Notes: generated by a model from the sequence alone, not told the origin. DNA of 64,000 nucleotides from Aselliscus stoliczkanus (GCA_033961575.1 CM066737.1:96624709-96688708); one strand, 5' to 3'; shown: positions 1 to 12,675, counted from the first letter of the stretch. A program made the numbers and translations.

Positions 1-77
1 GAAAATATTTGAAAAACAAAATTCTAATAAAGTGTTAATGTCTGAAATATATAAGGGACTTCTATAACTCAACAGCA

Positions 78-125
<48 letters not shown>

Positions 126-410
126 CAATCTGATTATAAGACAAGTAAGGGACTTGATGAGACATTTTCCAAAGAAGACATACAAATGACAAACAGGCTT
201 ATGAAAAGATGCTCAGCATCACTACTCATTAAGGAAATGCAAGTTGAAATCACAGTGAGCTCTCCCATCATACCTGATAAGATGGCTATTATACAAAAAG
301 GTAACAAGTGTTGGTGAGGATGTGGAGACACTGGAACCTTTGTACATTGTTGGTAGGAATTGAACGAACTTTTAAACTGAAGTATAACATACATAGAGCA
401 TTGAAACATA
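1..410 (+). mobile_element. L1 ORF2 3'-region fragment (sense)
   Basis: The sequence matches the part of L1 ORF2 that encodes the C-terminal region ('attttccaaagaagacatacaaatg', then 'aggaaatgcaagt' and 'gtgttggtgaggatgtggag' type strings). It is sense on the plus strand and full of stops, so it is a dead fragment. An ATAA microsatellite interrupts it at 77-125. The left end lies outside the window. Confidence 0.8.
77..125. repeat. (ATAA)n microsatellite
   Basis: About twelve nearly perfect ATAA units lie inside the L1 fragment. They probably grew from an A-rich stretch of the element. Confidence 0.95.
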
Positions 411-1500
411 AGTGTTCAACTCAATGAGTTTTAAAAAGTGAACACACCCATGTAACCACACCACTCAGAACAAGAAACAGACCATGAATAGCACTCTGGA
501 AGACTTTTTCTTAAACGGATCATCACCACCACTTCCTGACCAAAGATAACCACTATCCTGACTTCTAACATCAAGGGATAGTTTTGCCCTTTTAGATTTT
601 ATATAAATAGAATAACAGTGGATGTATTCTTTTGGGTGTGGCTTTCTCCACAATATCATGTTGTGAGGTTAATGTATTTTTCTATATAGCAGTGTATCAT
701 TAATTTTTATTTCTATATAATATTCCCTTGTTTGATCCTGTCACAATTATTTACACATTCTACTGTGGCAGGACATTTAAGTTGTTTCTAGGTTTGGGTT
801 GTTGTCAAATGAAACTACTACTCACACTCTTGTGCATGGAGTTCTTGGCATATATTTCAGTTGGAAATAATCATATAGTCAGACATGCCTATGATCCACT
901 TGTATAGACTCTGACAATCAGTTTTACAAAGTAGTTACGTTCATTTACATGTACTCTTACCAAGAGTTTATGGAAGTCCTACTTGCTGCATATCCTCATA
1001 ATATTTTAGGTCAGTCTTTTTAAAATTTGTCATTCTAGTTGTTTTTTTTTTTTAATTTATTATTTTTAATTAGTTTCAGGTGTACAACACAGTGCAATAG
1101 TTATACTTTTTACCCCTCAAAGTGACAACCCGCTCCCCCAATTCGCCACCCCACTCCACCCCCCATATCATATATATCTATTACACTTCCTCTGATTCCC
1201 TTCCACAGTATAATCCACATCCTGTGACTATCTATATATTCAATTACAGTTGGTATACAATATTATACAACCTCAGCTTCAGGTGTACAGTGCAGTGATC
1301 AAACCTCTAGTTGTCATATAGTGATATTTTATTGTGCTTTTAATTTGCATTTCTCTGATGACTCCTGAAGTGGAACAATTTTTCATACATTTATTGCATA
1401 TTTAGATATCCTTTTTCTTGTCTGTTTAAATATTTTTCCATTTTGTTATTGGTTGGTGTGACTTTTGTTGATGTGTAGACCTACAAAATTGGCAATAGCT
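411..1500 (-). mobile_element. Old L1M 3' region (antisense), split by a younger L1 3' end
   Basis: From about 415 the text resembles the reverse complement of an old L1 3' region (for example 'gtgaacacacccatgtaacc' near 438). It resumes at about 1319 with ORF2 antisense motifs such as 'tttaatttgcatttctctgatg'. The interruption at 1042-1306 is a separate, younger L1 insertion. No open frame survives. Family level is fairly secure; subfamily is not assigned. Confidence 0.65.
1042..1306 (-). mobile_element. Young L1 3'-end fragment, about 265 bp
   Basis: An L1 3'UTR in minus orientation, with its poly-A seen as a T run at the left, followed by the 'attagtttcaggtgtacaac' module, a C-rich stretch and 'gcagtgatcaaacc'. 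A probable target-site duplication 'tctagttg' occurs on both sides (about 1034 and 1307). The same 3'UTR recurs at 22533-22812 and at the 3' end of the L1 at 30910. It stops at almost the same 5' point as the 22.5-kb copy. Confidence 0.8.
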
Positions 1501-1504
1501 TTAG

Positions 1505-3310
1505 TGGAATGTTGAGCAATCATTATAAAATTTAGCAAGACAGAAAAAGAGACACAGGAAAAGTGAAATTGATTATTTAAGGAATTTTAGGGGTCATCTT
1601 TGAAGGAGTGATTATCTATCAGTATAAAATGGAATTGTGTCTGGAATCAAAAAACAAAATTTTCAAGATTCACCTGCTGCTCTAGCATTATATAAAATTT
1701 TCTTACATTTTCTAAATCTCCCTCAGTAAATGAGAGAAACTCATCTTTAGTCAATCTGTCATTTGCTGTTGCTATGTTGTGTAGATATTTACTGTCTGTC
1801 AGCTTCTAAACAGTAGAGAGAGAGAGAGATGGATGAGGCTGGGAAGAGAGAAGGGCTCGTGTTTAGCACTCTTCTGTGCATGGTTGCTGACTTCAGAAAT
1901 CACAGCAGCTACAACATGGCAGATTTTCAGCCTTATTCAAATTGTCTTTCTAAAGATCAATTCTTCTGTATAGTGAAAACATATCTGTGTGAAACTGATT
2001 AGGAGAACATGAGGGGAGCATTCCCCCATAAATATTAGTCTGGTTATGATATAAAGATAAATGTTAATTTTCATTTTTTTCTTAGTAATGTTTCATAAAT
2101 AGATATAATGTCTGTCTTCCTTTTTTATATAGATAAATCTTTTCTATTCCATAACCTAAATATCTTACATGGTTCTTAAGAAACTTGCTTGATTATACCA
2201 CAGCTTATGAAGAGTATACAGAATTCCAAAAATGCATTTCATAGTCAAAAGGGATACTTTTCACCAAAAGTGAAATTTAACATGATATCCATCTCTCACC
2301 TGTCTCCCTCATCAGCTTACTTTTCCTGATTTTGCAAAGTCCTCCTGCTCATTATGACCTGAGATATGAATAATGTTTATACCTTGGAGATGTAGCAAGC
2401 AGCTTCCTTTCCTGAAATGAATCCAAAAAAAGAAATTGAAAGGAAGGAAGGAAGGACTTTATTGTGTCATGATGATGATAATTTTAGTAGATATCCGCTA
2501 ATGACAGATATATTTTCCTCTAAGATTTCTTTGGAGATTTTCAGTTGCTTTGGAAGTATTTTATTTCCTATATAATTCTAAAAGATAACAAATTCTTCTC
2601 AGAAGTTCCAATAAGTGGAGTGGACATGTTGACTATTAATCATGATGATTTTTGACATAACCTTAGAGGAGAGAAAAGAATGTTTGAAGGGTGGGAAATG
2701 GTTCCATATATTTAGGGAGCTAGATAGGTTTGACTTGAGCTGTCATTTATATAAATATGTGATATAAAGGGCCTGATTGTGATGCTAGTTGAAAGCACCT
2801 GACAAGAGTAATTACCCATCACCAGTTCTCCTGGACATTGCACATTCTTTAGTTCTTGTGGGTGTAGATAGTAGCGGGGGAACAGTATTTCTTCATTGAA
2901 GGAGATTATATTATCCTACACAGGAAAAGAAAAATCTATATCCTAAAACTGATGCAAGTTAAGACTTTTGTCAATATTCAACAACTAAGTTTTCATACAT
3001 TTTGAAACTACTAAGTAGTAGGAAATTATGCGAGGTATGGATTCTACTCTCAAGAAGAAATAAAAATGTAAATACAAAATAGATAGTTATAATGAGTGTG
3101 ATGTAGCAATAGTACTATAGATATAAGCTAACCACTGAAAAAGTAATTAACTTTCCAGGAGGGAGTAGATTAATAGGGAAGTCACATGAAGTATCTTTAA
3201 CTTTTTCAGATATACCAGGGGATGGGAAAAAAATCTTAGAAAATGGAAGCAGTATGTGCAGAGGCACCAACATGTGAAGCAGATTGGTATATTAGAAAAA
3301 CTACAAGCAG
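1505..3310. other. Stretch without recognised genes or repeats
   Basis: AT-rich unique-looking sequence. I see short GA and GGAA runs (about 1815 and 2440) but no convincing coding frame, transposon end or structured RNA. It could contain very old repeats or regulatory DNA that cannot be recognised by eye. Confidence 0.5.
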
Positions 3311-4297
3311 TTCAGTGTTCTCTTTTTATTATTAGTTTCAGGTGTACAGAACAACATAGTGATTAGATATTTATACCCCTCACAAAGTGATAACCCCAAG
3401 AAGTCTACTACCCATAAGACATCACACATAGCTATTACAGTAGCATTGACTATATTCCCTATACTGTACTTTACACTCCATAACTATGTATTTTTTAAAT
3501 TATAGTTCACATTCAGTGTTATTTTATATTAGTTTCAGGTATACAGCACAGTTCAGTGTTCTTAAGATTTTTATTAAAATATAGCTAACATACAATATTA
3601 TATTAGTTTCAGGTATACATTATAGTTACTCAACAGTACCCACTTGGCACTATACAGAGTTATTTCACATTATTGATTATATTCCCTGTGCTAAAGAAGT
3701 GATCACCTTGATAAGCCCAGCAACCATCTGACACTGTACCACGCTATCACAATATTATTGACTATATTTCTTATGCTGTATATTACATCCTCAAGACTTA
3801 TTTTTTTATATCTGAAATTTTGAACCTCTTATTCTTCTTTATCTTCCCCCCATTTTTAATTTTCCAATTAGAGTTGACAGTCAATATTAATTTATATTAG
3901 TTTCATGTGTAGAGCATAGTGGTTAGACATTTACATAATTTACAAAGTGATCCCCCTGACTAGTACCCACCTGGCACTATACATAGTTATTACCATATTA
4001 GTGATTATATTCCCTATACTTTATATCCTTGTGACCATTTTGTAATTACCAATTTGTACTTCTTACTCCCTTCACCTTTTTTTCTCTGCCCTCAAACCCC
4101 CTCCCATCTATCACTCCCATCTAGTACCCATCTGACACCATATATAGTTATTACAATATTATTGACTAATTCTTTATGCTGTACCCTCCATCCCATGACT
4201 ACTGTGTAACAACCAATTTGCACTTCTTAATCCCTTCCCCTTTTCACCTACCCCCAATTCACCCTCCCATCTGGCAACCATTAAAATGTTCTCTGTA

Positions 4298-4450
4298 GGG
4301 GCCGGCCGAGTGGCTTAGTTGGTTAAGAGCTCGCTCAAGAGTGCTAGCTGAACTCTGAGCAACGCCAGTTCGATGCCAGCCTGAGCTGAGTTGCCATTGA
4401 GCTGCCAACAGGTGGCAGGATGGCTCAGCAAACAAACAAAAAAACAACAA
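4298..4450 (+). mobile_element. tRNA-derived SINE, variant B
   Basis: Starts with 'ggggccggccgagtggc', a class II tRNA-like A box, and has a degenerate B box ('ccagttcgatgcc'). It ends 'ggtggcaggatggctcag' plus an A-rich tail. The body ('gagctgagttgcc') differs from the main SINE family. It is flanked by a perfect 15-bp target duplication, 'aaaatgttctctgta', at 4283-4297 and 4451-4465. It lies within the minus-strand L1. The only other B copy seen is at 22889-23033. Confidence 0.9.
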
Positions 4451-4994
4451 AAAATGTTCTCTGTATCTTTGAGTTTGTTTCTGTTTGTTTATTTTGTTCT
4501 TTCGATTCCACATATAAGTGAAATCACATTGCATCTGTCTTTCTCTCTCTGACATACTCCACTCAGAACAATACCCTGCAGGTCCATCCATGTTGTCACA
4601 GATGGCAAGATTTGAGTCTATTGTGTGGCTGATATTCCATTGTATATATGTTCCCACCTCTTCTTTATCCATTCATCCATTCAGGGACACCCAGGTTGTC
4701 TCCATATCTCGGCCACTGTAAACAGTGCTGCAATAAACAAATGGATGAGCACATTCCCTCGAAATAGCATTTTGGGTTTGTTCAGATAAATACCCAGAAG
4801 TGGAATTACTGGGTCCTTCTTTGTCTCTTGTTATAGTCTTTGTTTTAAAGTCTATTTTGTCTGGTATAAGTATTGCTACCCCAGCTTGTTTGTTTGTTTG
4901 TTTCCATTTTCACAAAATATATTTTTCCATCCCTTTACTCTCAGTCTGAAGTGAGTCTCTTGTAGGCAGCATATGTGAGGGTCTTGTTTTCTTT

Positions 4995-5104
4995 TCTTTT
5001 TTTTTTTTTTGAGGGCAGTGTCACTGGACCTCATATGTGGGACCCAAACTGGGGCCACTGGCATCCCAAGCCAGCGCTTAATGACCGCACCACTCGGCCG
5101 GCCC
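4995..5104 (-). mobile_element. tRNA-derived SINE, short form A
   Basis: Minus-strand copy: T run (tail), 'gagggcagtgtcactgg', B box region, 'aagccagcgctta', and the head complement 'cactcggccggccc'. The 16-bp target duplication 'agggtcttgttttctt' occurs at 4978-4993 and 5106-5121. The insertion is inside the L1 endonuclease coding remnant. Confidence 0.95.
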
Positions 5105-5689
5105 TAGGGTCTTGTTTTCTTATCCGTTCAGCCCCCTATCTTTTGATGGGAGCATTTAATCCATTCCCATTGAACGTAATTGTTGGTAGGTATGTTGTTG
5201 TTGCCAATTTATTATTCATTTTATTTTTCATCTTAAAGAAGTCCCTCTAAGATTCCTTGTAATACTGGTTTGGTTGTGATGAACTCCTTTAGCTTTTCCT
5301 TGTCTGGGAAGCTCTTTATCTGTCTTTTGATTCTAAGTGATAACCTTGCTGGCTAGAATAATCTTGGTTTTATGTTGTTGCTTTTCATCACTCTGAATAT
5401 TTCCTGCCAATCCCTTCTAGCCTGCAAAGTTTCTGTTAAGAAATCATCTGACAGTCTTGGGAGCTCTGTTGTAGGTAACTAACTGCTTTTCTCTTGTGGC
5501 TTTTAAGATTCTCTCTTTAACCTTTGGTAATTTTAATTATGATGTGTCTTGGTATTGGGCTGTTTGGGTTTATCTTGTTTTACTTTTTTATCACATCTGG
5601 AATAAACTTAATGGTTATTTAAAACAAACAAACCCAAGACAGCCCTCTCCATTTAGTGATGGAATACTTTTTGTTTTTATTTTGTCTTG

Positions 5690-7070
5690 CTTTGTTGAAA
5701 CATAATTGACATAAATGTTGTGTATGTTTAAGGTGTACAATGTAAGTTTAAGGTGTACATTGTGTACATGTATAAATTGTGAAACGTTCAGCACAATAAG
5801 GTTGGTTAACACTTCTATCACCTCACATAATTGTCATTTTGTTTTTGTTGTTATGGTGAGATCATTAAAGCTCTACTCTCATAGCAAATTTGAAGTGCAT
5901 GATACAGTATTTTCAACTATAGTCACCATGCTGTATCTTAGGGACCAGAAATTATTCGTCTTATAATTGAAAATTTATACCCTTTGACCAACAACAGCTC
6001 CTCATTTCTCCTACCTCTCAGCCTCTGGCAACAACCATTCTACTCTCTGTTTCCATATGAGTTCAGTTTTTTTTAGATTCCACATATCAGTGAGATCATA
6101 CAGTACTTGTGTTTCTCTGATTATTTCACTTAGCATAATGCTCTCAAGGTCCATTCATGTTGTTCCTTCTTTCTCATGGCTGAGTGATATCCTACTGTAA
6201 GTACATACCATCTTTTCTTTATACATTTATCTGTTCATGGAAACTTAAGATTTTGATTTGCATTTCCCTTACAACTAGTGATGTTGAGCATCTTTTCATA
6301 TATCTGTTGGCCATTTGTATGTCTTCCTTGGAGAATTGTCTGTTCAGGTCATTTGTAGATCAGATTGTTTTGTTGTTGCTATTGTTGAGTTGTATGAGTT
6401 CTTTATATAGTTTGGGTGTTAACCCCTTATTGGGGGTGTTTGCAAATATCTTCTCCCATTCGGTTGGTTGCATCTTTGTTTTGTTGATGGTTTCTTTTGT
6501 TGTGCAAGAGCTTTTTAGTTTGATGTAGTCCTATTCCTTTGTTTTTGTTTTTACTTCCCCTGCCTTTGGTATCAAGTTCACAAAGACCTCTCTGAGACCA
6601 CGGTCCATATGTTTAGTGCTTATGTTTTCTTCCATGTATCTAATATTCAAGACTATAATCCAGTTTGAGTTCATTTTTGTGTATAGTGTCAGCAACCTAG
6701 ATTTATTCTTTTATATGTGGCTTTCCAATTAACCCAGCACCACTTTTTGAAGAGATTTTTCTTTCTCCATTGTAGTTTTTTGGCTCCTTTGTTGAAAAAA
6801 CAAGCTGTAAGTGTAATGGCACCAGCTTTCTTCTTTTTCTTGATTTTTTTTTTCTATTTGCATTCCTTTGTGGTTTCATACAAATTTTCAGATTTTTATT
6901 TCTGTTAAAAATGACATTAGGATTTTGATAGGGGTTGCACTGAACCTATAGATGGCCATGAGTAGTATGGACATTTTAAGAATATTAACTCTTCTGATCC
7001 ATGAACATGGGACATGAGTATCTTTCTATTCATTTGTGTCTTCTTCAGTTTCTTTCCTCAATGTCCTATG
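5690..7070 (-). mobile_element. L1 3' half (antisense), 5'-truncated
   Basis: Begins with a minus-strand L1 3' end ('ttgaaacataattgacat', 'gtttaaggtgtacaatg', with a short local duplication of that phrase). It runs through ORF2 C-terminal and thumb-region sequence (for example 'tctgttggccatttgtatg' and 'gtttcttttgttgtgcaag'). It peters out near 7070. Many stops; dead copy. It is more diverged than the SINEs around it. Confidence 0.8.
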
Positions 7071-8850
7071 GTTTTAAGTGTATATATATTTCATATCCAT
7101 GGTTAAAGATGATGGAAGTGTGTTTGGATGAAAACAGAAAAGGAACTATAACCATCCTTTCTAGAACTGACCAGGTAAAATCCAATATAGTCAATGGTAC
7201 TTCTTTTAAAATAATTTAAAATGCTAGCAGGGCTACATATGGTATTTGGAGTAAGCATCCTTCTACTAAGAATTCATTTATTAAAATGGCAATTTTCAAA
7301 ATATCTTGTCTTAGAGACTGTTTGATATTAGGGAACAGAAACCCATTTAAAGAAACTCAGGTTAGAGGTGAGTATGCTACAATAGTACACAGACTCTCCT
7401 GGAATCTAATTGCTGGAGTTATAGCATATCATTACAGATTAAAATCAAATATTGTATATTCTCTCCTTCTCAGTAATCCACTGAATTTTAACAGGGGAAA
7501 ACAATTCATTTTCTCCCTACCACCCTTGTTCCTCTTCATGTTTTTTAAATAAATGTTTAAAAAGGAAAACAAAAACAAAAACAAAAAAATCAAATATTAT
7601 AATTTTTCTTTGGTTTAGGGTTCAGACCATAAACTTGAAAGCTTTCTTCTTCTGCAGTGCTGCTAACGCTATACCATTGGCCAGTGTGAACTATATCACT
7701 TGATAAAGAGTGCTTAACATTTTAGACGCTATACATACCAGCCATCTTATTTAGTAAGATTTCCAGTTAATGCTTTGTTTAGATTATAGTCATCTTGAAT
7801 TCTTAAAGAACTTATGACCTTCCAAGGACAGACTGTATTAAGTCACTAGATTGCAGTAACCAATATTAGCATTGATACTTATTTGAGGTCTTCATCACTT
7901 ACAGCTGAAATGTGTATGGTATACCTGCACACAGATGTTGGCCTAATGGCTGGATGACAGGAAACCCTACGTTTTTTTTTTAAATTTTTTTATTTAATAT
8001 CTTAATTCTTATTTCTGATGGCTTCCCCTGTCACCTTCTGAGTAAGTAGGAGTAATACTGGCTGCAGCAAAATCACTCTTCCCATTTATCATGCTAATTG
8101 CAATTTAATGAGGAGAGGCCTGAGGCTGGAAGACTTGTCTACCTAGAGTCCTATTGGAGCAGAGTTTATTATGGTAATTAATACAGCCTGTGATAATAAA
8201 ATTGCTTTACTAGATAGGTACTGTATTTATCATAAAGATTCACTATAACAAAACTTTTTTGAGTGTATTCAAAGAGCAGTTTTGAAAATTGAGTTCTCTG
8301 GAGGTTTTTTTTGGAGAAATCCTAGTTTGTATCCCACTTTCAGATATTTCTCCTCAGAGCAAGACTGGCTATATACTTTGGAGAGCCCAGTTCAAAATGA
8401 AAATGCAGGGCCTCTTTTTCACAAAGTACAAAGACAGTCCCATAAAAGGTACTAAATGTAAAGCTGTTTTCTTTATTGTACATATCCTCTCTTCTCATAG
8501 TCATGCTCTGTTGTCCCATCGAATGTCACCTATAAAACATAAGCTGAAAGATAAAATTATTATGAATTTCAAGATGGCAACAGCAGGAGGCCTAAGCATG
8601 GGAGTCTTGTGTGACTCCTGTGTGATGGCTCAGATGAATTGTGTTCCCAGAAAGCCAGCTCTGTTTCAGAGAGCAGAATTGTAAAAGGCAAACCATTTTT
8701 ATATAGTTGAAACTGAGTGAATCTCATGCCAGACTTTGTAATTGAAAAAAATATGAAGGAAGTCCAGTCAAATTTGGGCCATCAGACCACTGGAGCTCAG
8801 GCTGGGGAAAACCTCAAGAGGGTAACCAACCAGGATAATGAAAATGAACC
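7071..8850. other. Unique-looking stretch, possible old repeat remnant
   Basis: No supported gene. A 131-codon plus-strand frame at 8289-8684 overlaps text that loosely recalls an old interspersed repeat ('caaaatgaaaatgcagggcc', 'gaatttcaagatggcaacag'). It has no family resemblance and no splice context. Homeodomain-like TAATTA sites occur around 8175-8185, as expected in AT-rich DNA. Confidence 0.4.
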
Positions 8851-8854
8851 AGCA

Positions 8855-9328
8855 GGGCTGGCCGAGTGGCGCGTTTGTTGGGAGTTGGCTTGGGGCACCA
8901 GCTCTGAGCAGCAGGGCCCTGGTTCGGATCCCACATATGAGGGCTGGTGACGCTGCACCCTCTACAGCTAAGATGGTGAGCGGCGGCTCCACCTGGAGCT
9001 GGGCTGCTGTGGGTCACTAGCGATGGTGTGGCTGCGCCCCTGCTGCAGTGGGCTGCCATGGGCTACAATGAGTGGCCTGCAGCCGGAGTGAGTGGCCAGC
9101 AGCTGATATGAGCTGCCAAGAGCCACTATGAGCAGCCGTCCAGAGGCTGGTGACCGATCTGCCTCACCCGGGAAGAGCGCAATGATGATGCCAACATGGG
9201 CCAGTGTAGCAATGTCCTCCAGAACTAGACTGAAGAACAAAAAAAGAACAGCAACTTGTCTGTCCCCCTTCCCCGGTTCCCCAGTGCTGTTCCCCTTCCC
9301 CAATTCCCCAATAAAATCTTAAAAAAAG
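8855..9328 (+). mobile_element. tRNA-derived SINE, long form A (about 470 bp)
   Basis: The tRNA-like head ('gggctggccgagtggcgcg', B box 'ggttcggatcccac') and 'agggc..gtgac' segment are followed by a GC-rich body about 360 bp long. The body has imperfect short repeats of 'gagtggcc'/'gctgcc' type, then a conserved stretch ('gggaagagcgcaatgatgat'). It ends in a pyrimidine-rich tail with 'ccaattccccaataaaatctt'. Other long copies lie at 43155, 61108, 61850 and 63265, with a 5'-truncated one at 26896. A short, imperfect duplication flanks it ('gaaccagcag' versus 'taaccaacag'). Confidence 0.85.
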
Positions 9329-9419
9329 ATTAACCAACAGTGAGGACTCCTGTCTCAAGAGGAAGCTGCCTATGTTTCCTGCTGAGACTGGAAGTAATTC
9401 CAGGACATGGTCACATGAA

Positions 9420-9540
9420 ACTGACTCTGCGTGTGAACATACAATGTGATATATAGATGATGTATTACAGAATTGTACACCTTAAATCTATGTAACTTTG
9501 CTTACAATTGTCACTCCAAAAAACCTTTAATTAAAAAATA
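9420..9540 (+). mobile_element. L1 3'-end fragment (sense)
   Basis: Matches the terminal part of L1: 'gatgatgtattacagaattg', 'tgtcactcc' and an A-rich tail. It corresponds to the better preserved copy at 50205-50582. The next SINE is inserted at its A-rich tail. Confidence 0.75.
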
Positions 9541-9644
9541 TTTTTTTTTGAGGGCAGTATCACTGGCCCTCATATGTGGGATCCGAACCAGGGCCGCTGG
9601 CATCCCAAGCCAGTGCTTAACCACTGCGCCACTCGGCTGGCCCC
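9541..9644 (-). mobile_element. tRNA-derived SINE, short form A
   Basis: T-run tail, 'gagggcagtatcactggccc', B box complement, 'ccactcggctggcccc'. It lies in the A tail of the preceding L1 end, which hides the target duplication. Confidence 0.9.
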
Positions 9645-9719
9645 CCAAAAAAATAATTTTTAAAAAACCCTTTGGGAGGAACAAAAGAGCTAAAATAATC
9701 GAATGGCCAGTAATTTAAA

Positions 9720-10470
9720 CTTACCTATAGGTAGCCATTGCATTAACACAGACATGGTTGCATACTCCAACTGAATAATAGTAAATATTTCCAAACTTCC
9801 CATTTTTCCCCTTCATAAGAAGTTTTTGAACTACTGCAAAGATGAGCTTGAATAAAAATATTCCCAAATGTATTGAAGACGATGGAGTGGATAAATTGTT
9901 TTTTTCTTTCTTTACTTACTTTGATGATGAATTTTTTTCCTAGTCATTAGATGAATTCAATGGGACTTAGAACATTATTCTATACATAAATGGTGCTCAG
10001 TAAATACTTATGGCAATAATTATATATAATTTACTCTCCACAATAACTAACTGGTAAACCTCTTAGGAATACGTTCCCAAGAACTAAATATCCATTGAAA
10101 TCAGAGTGTTTACTAATAGTACTCTACCTCTACAATGAAGTGGGGCTTGAATATTGTTCATATGTGGAACACCAGTAATGGTAAATAAATACTAGGTCTC
10201 GAGAGACTATTCTGCTCTAATTTTCTGATGTAGGTTATGATTTAGGTGGGAGAGTAATCTCTTCATATCACAGCAACGTCATTTATAATAATAACAATAC
10301 TAATCACACAGAATCCCCTGTGAATGTCCTACTCCTCAGTTTACTATAAAGCATCATTGGAATTTAAATTCTTTTATTTAGTTCTTTGTAGTGAGATTAT
10401 AAAGACAAACACTATTTGGAATAATTTTTTGATGACTTGCTGGAGAAAAACATGTATTTATTAACTCGAA

Positions 10471-10504
<34 letters not shown>

Positions 10505-12655
10505 GAAGTGCCTGAATAGTACTGGGCCCTGGGACTGTAGCTGAATGAGATAGGGATGGTTTTCTCTCTTCCTGGGTTTTATAGACTTCTAGAGTAATGC
10601 TCCATACGATTAATTTCAGTCAGGTCCACAGGCCTGTGCCTTAAGAAGAATCATGCAGTTGAAGATAGAATTGAACTGAAACTGGGCTCTAAAGCAACTA
10701 GACATACTCAAAGTCAATTTCCAACAGTTAATTATTTTAAGTGGTTTCTACATTCGTTAAAAGGAAGAGGAGATAATAGGAAGGAAAGCAATATTGATAA
10801 ATTTCTAAGTTGGACTAAGTTTGGTAAGTATAAAAAATGAAGTGTAGTTAATAAAGCACAAAGCAGAAGATTTCCTCTTAACTCATAGTTATTATACATC
10901 ATCATTAGAGAGGGGACTTGCTGCTCCCTGTGCTAGATTAATAGCCTGGGCATTCGTCTCTTTGACCTTAGTGGAGGTAGAAGCACCAGGCAACAGAAGC
11001 AGAAATGGAGTAAAAAGAAGCACTATCTAGTATTTCATCTGGGCAGGGAAATTAAAAAGAGGAAGCACTTAAATTGTAGAGGAGAATGTGAAAGGGAAGG
11101 ATGGTGCTTTTTTCTTTCCCTTGACAGTCCTACCCTTTGGGAACCAGCTGACAGCTCCTGGGTCACCAGGCTTAGTCATCCCTCTTTTCAATTACAGGAA
11201 CATCCTATTAACAAGGAGCTGGAGTGGGGAGAGCAATTTGGGGGAGAGAGAAGAAAAACAGGAGGGGAATATTTCTCACATGGAGAAAAAGCACATCTGT
11301 GGAGAACAGGGAGTGAAATGCAAGGTCAATTTTCCTGCCCCTATTATTTTCATGTTAAACATTGTGAAAGGAACTAATGTTTCAAGAGGTTTAAAAAATA
11401 ATGGAGAGCAGGCCTTGCAATACGTAACTGTTATTTGGAGATTGTATATTCTATTGGCAGACATATAAATAAAATAGGGATATTTGAACAAGTGTGAGTA
11501 CATATCTGAGGTATTTGCTAAAAGAGTAAACATGATTAGTGCTGCTTGTTAGAGAGAAAAAAAATTGGATGGAATGTGCCATAGGCTTTTCATATAATTC
11601 CCCTAGAATTCACCCACTGTTTATGGCTTTAGTATACATACAAGAAATGCAGGTTCATTTCAAATTATTATAACTTTCATATTGCCGTGAGATACTAAGT
11701 GCTATGATCCAGTATTTTGTCAGAAGTCCCTTCCAGGTCTGTCTCCATTATTTTATTAAAATACTTATTGAAAGTGAATGTTGCTTTTGACTCTATAGTT
11801 GTCGCATAATGAACTAAAACAGAAAACAAAACTCTTAATTATGTTTTCAAATTTAATCAGATGGCTATTTTAGAAGTTCCTTCCCTATAATGAAACAGAA
11901 ATCACTGTCAGATGCAACTAAGGGTCTTGATGTGTAAACAGAATTGTTTTGTTTCTAGTAATTTGCCAGATTTAATATGGCAAGCCAAGAGTAAAAATTA
12001 ATTCAGATAGCTTGTCCTGGACCACTGGGTTCTCTGTTGTTTTTTTGAGAAAACTTTGAGGACTGAAAGCTTTCAATGTCATGATAACACAACATAAAGC
12101 TACTTGGATTTTCATTTCACACTCTTCCAACATAGTCTCTTGGGAGGTTTTCTTTTTGGATTCCATCTCTGATATCAGAGATTCATTATTTTTATCCCCT
12201 GATAATATTTTTTAAACATTTCAAGTTCTGAGAATATGCTTTGCAATCCTGGTTTTGTCATGGGCTTCAATATATGAATTTTAGTCAGGCAGGTAACCTC
12301 TTTGAAATTCTCATCTCTCTTCTTAAACTAGCCAGTAATAAACCTGTCTCATACCATGGCTTTACTTTTTGAGGAAAAACTCATAAAGCAATTTAAAAAT
12401 GTGATCTCAGATACTCAATAGGATTAAAGTTATTAATAAAGCAAACTGTAATATCAATTTCTTCATGTAACAGAAGTGTCCCCAAAGAGCGGTGTTTATT
12501 TTCTAATTGAATTATATTGTAATTGGACTAGGAAAATTTGAAATGTGATTCTTTTAATTGGATGACTTTTAATTTAAATGCTTATGAATCAAAAATTAAA
12601 GGTATAAGTTTTACTTAGCTCAGGTATGTGTGTGCACGCATGTACACGGGCTGCA
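9720..12655. other. Unique-looking stretch with an (AT)n run
   Basis: Nearly 3 kb with no element I can name. The frame at 11088-11468 (126 codons, plus strand) shows no known family and no exon context. A pure (AT)n run lies at 10472-10503. The short stretch 12275-12440 weakly resembles MIR. Confidence 0.5.
10472..10503. repeat. (AT)n microsatellite
   Basis: About fifteen perfect AT units, followed by 'attcgaagtg'. Probably length-polymorphic. Confidence 0.95.
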
Positions 12656-12675
12656 TTAAAATAAGACTGTTAGAG

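Larger units (their letters stand above)
3316..5610 (-). mobile_element. L1 with internal deletion: 3'UTR, ORF2 C-terminus, ORF2 N-terminus, ORF1 end
   Basis: On the minus strand the element runs from ORF1 (about 5590-5230, with 'gatgtgtcttggt' type antisense motifs) through the 5' part of the ORF2 endonuclease (about 5220-4812). It then jumps at about 4811 to the ORF2 C-terminal region (4811-4465) and a 3'UTR built of repeated modules (4282-3318). The reverse-transcriptase part of ORF2 is missing. All frames are broken. Two SINEs with clean target duplications sit inside (4298-4450 and 4995-5104), so the L1 is older than both. The reduced gene content resembles non-autonomous half-L1 elements, but a later deletion is equally possible. 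Confidence 0.75.

Noticed and set aside
8289..8684. A 131-codon plus-strand frame
   Set aside because: No start context, splice signals or family. It overlaps text resembling an old interspersed repeat.
8855..8935. tRNA-like A and B boxes
   Set aside because: They are the heads of SINEs, repeated many times and followed by SINE bodies; not functional tRNA genes.
11088..11468. A 126-codon plus-strand frame
   Set aside because: Composition is unremarkable, no domain is visible and no exon borders support it.
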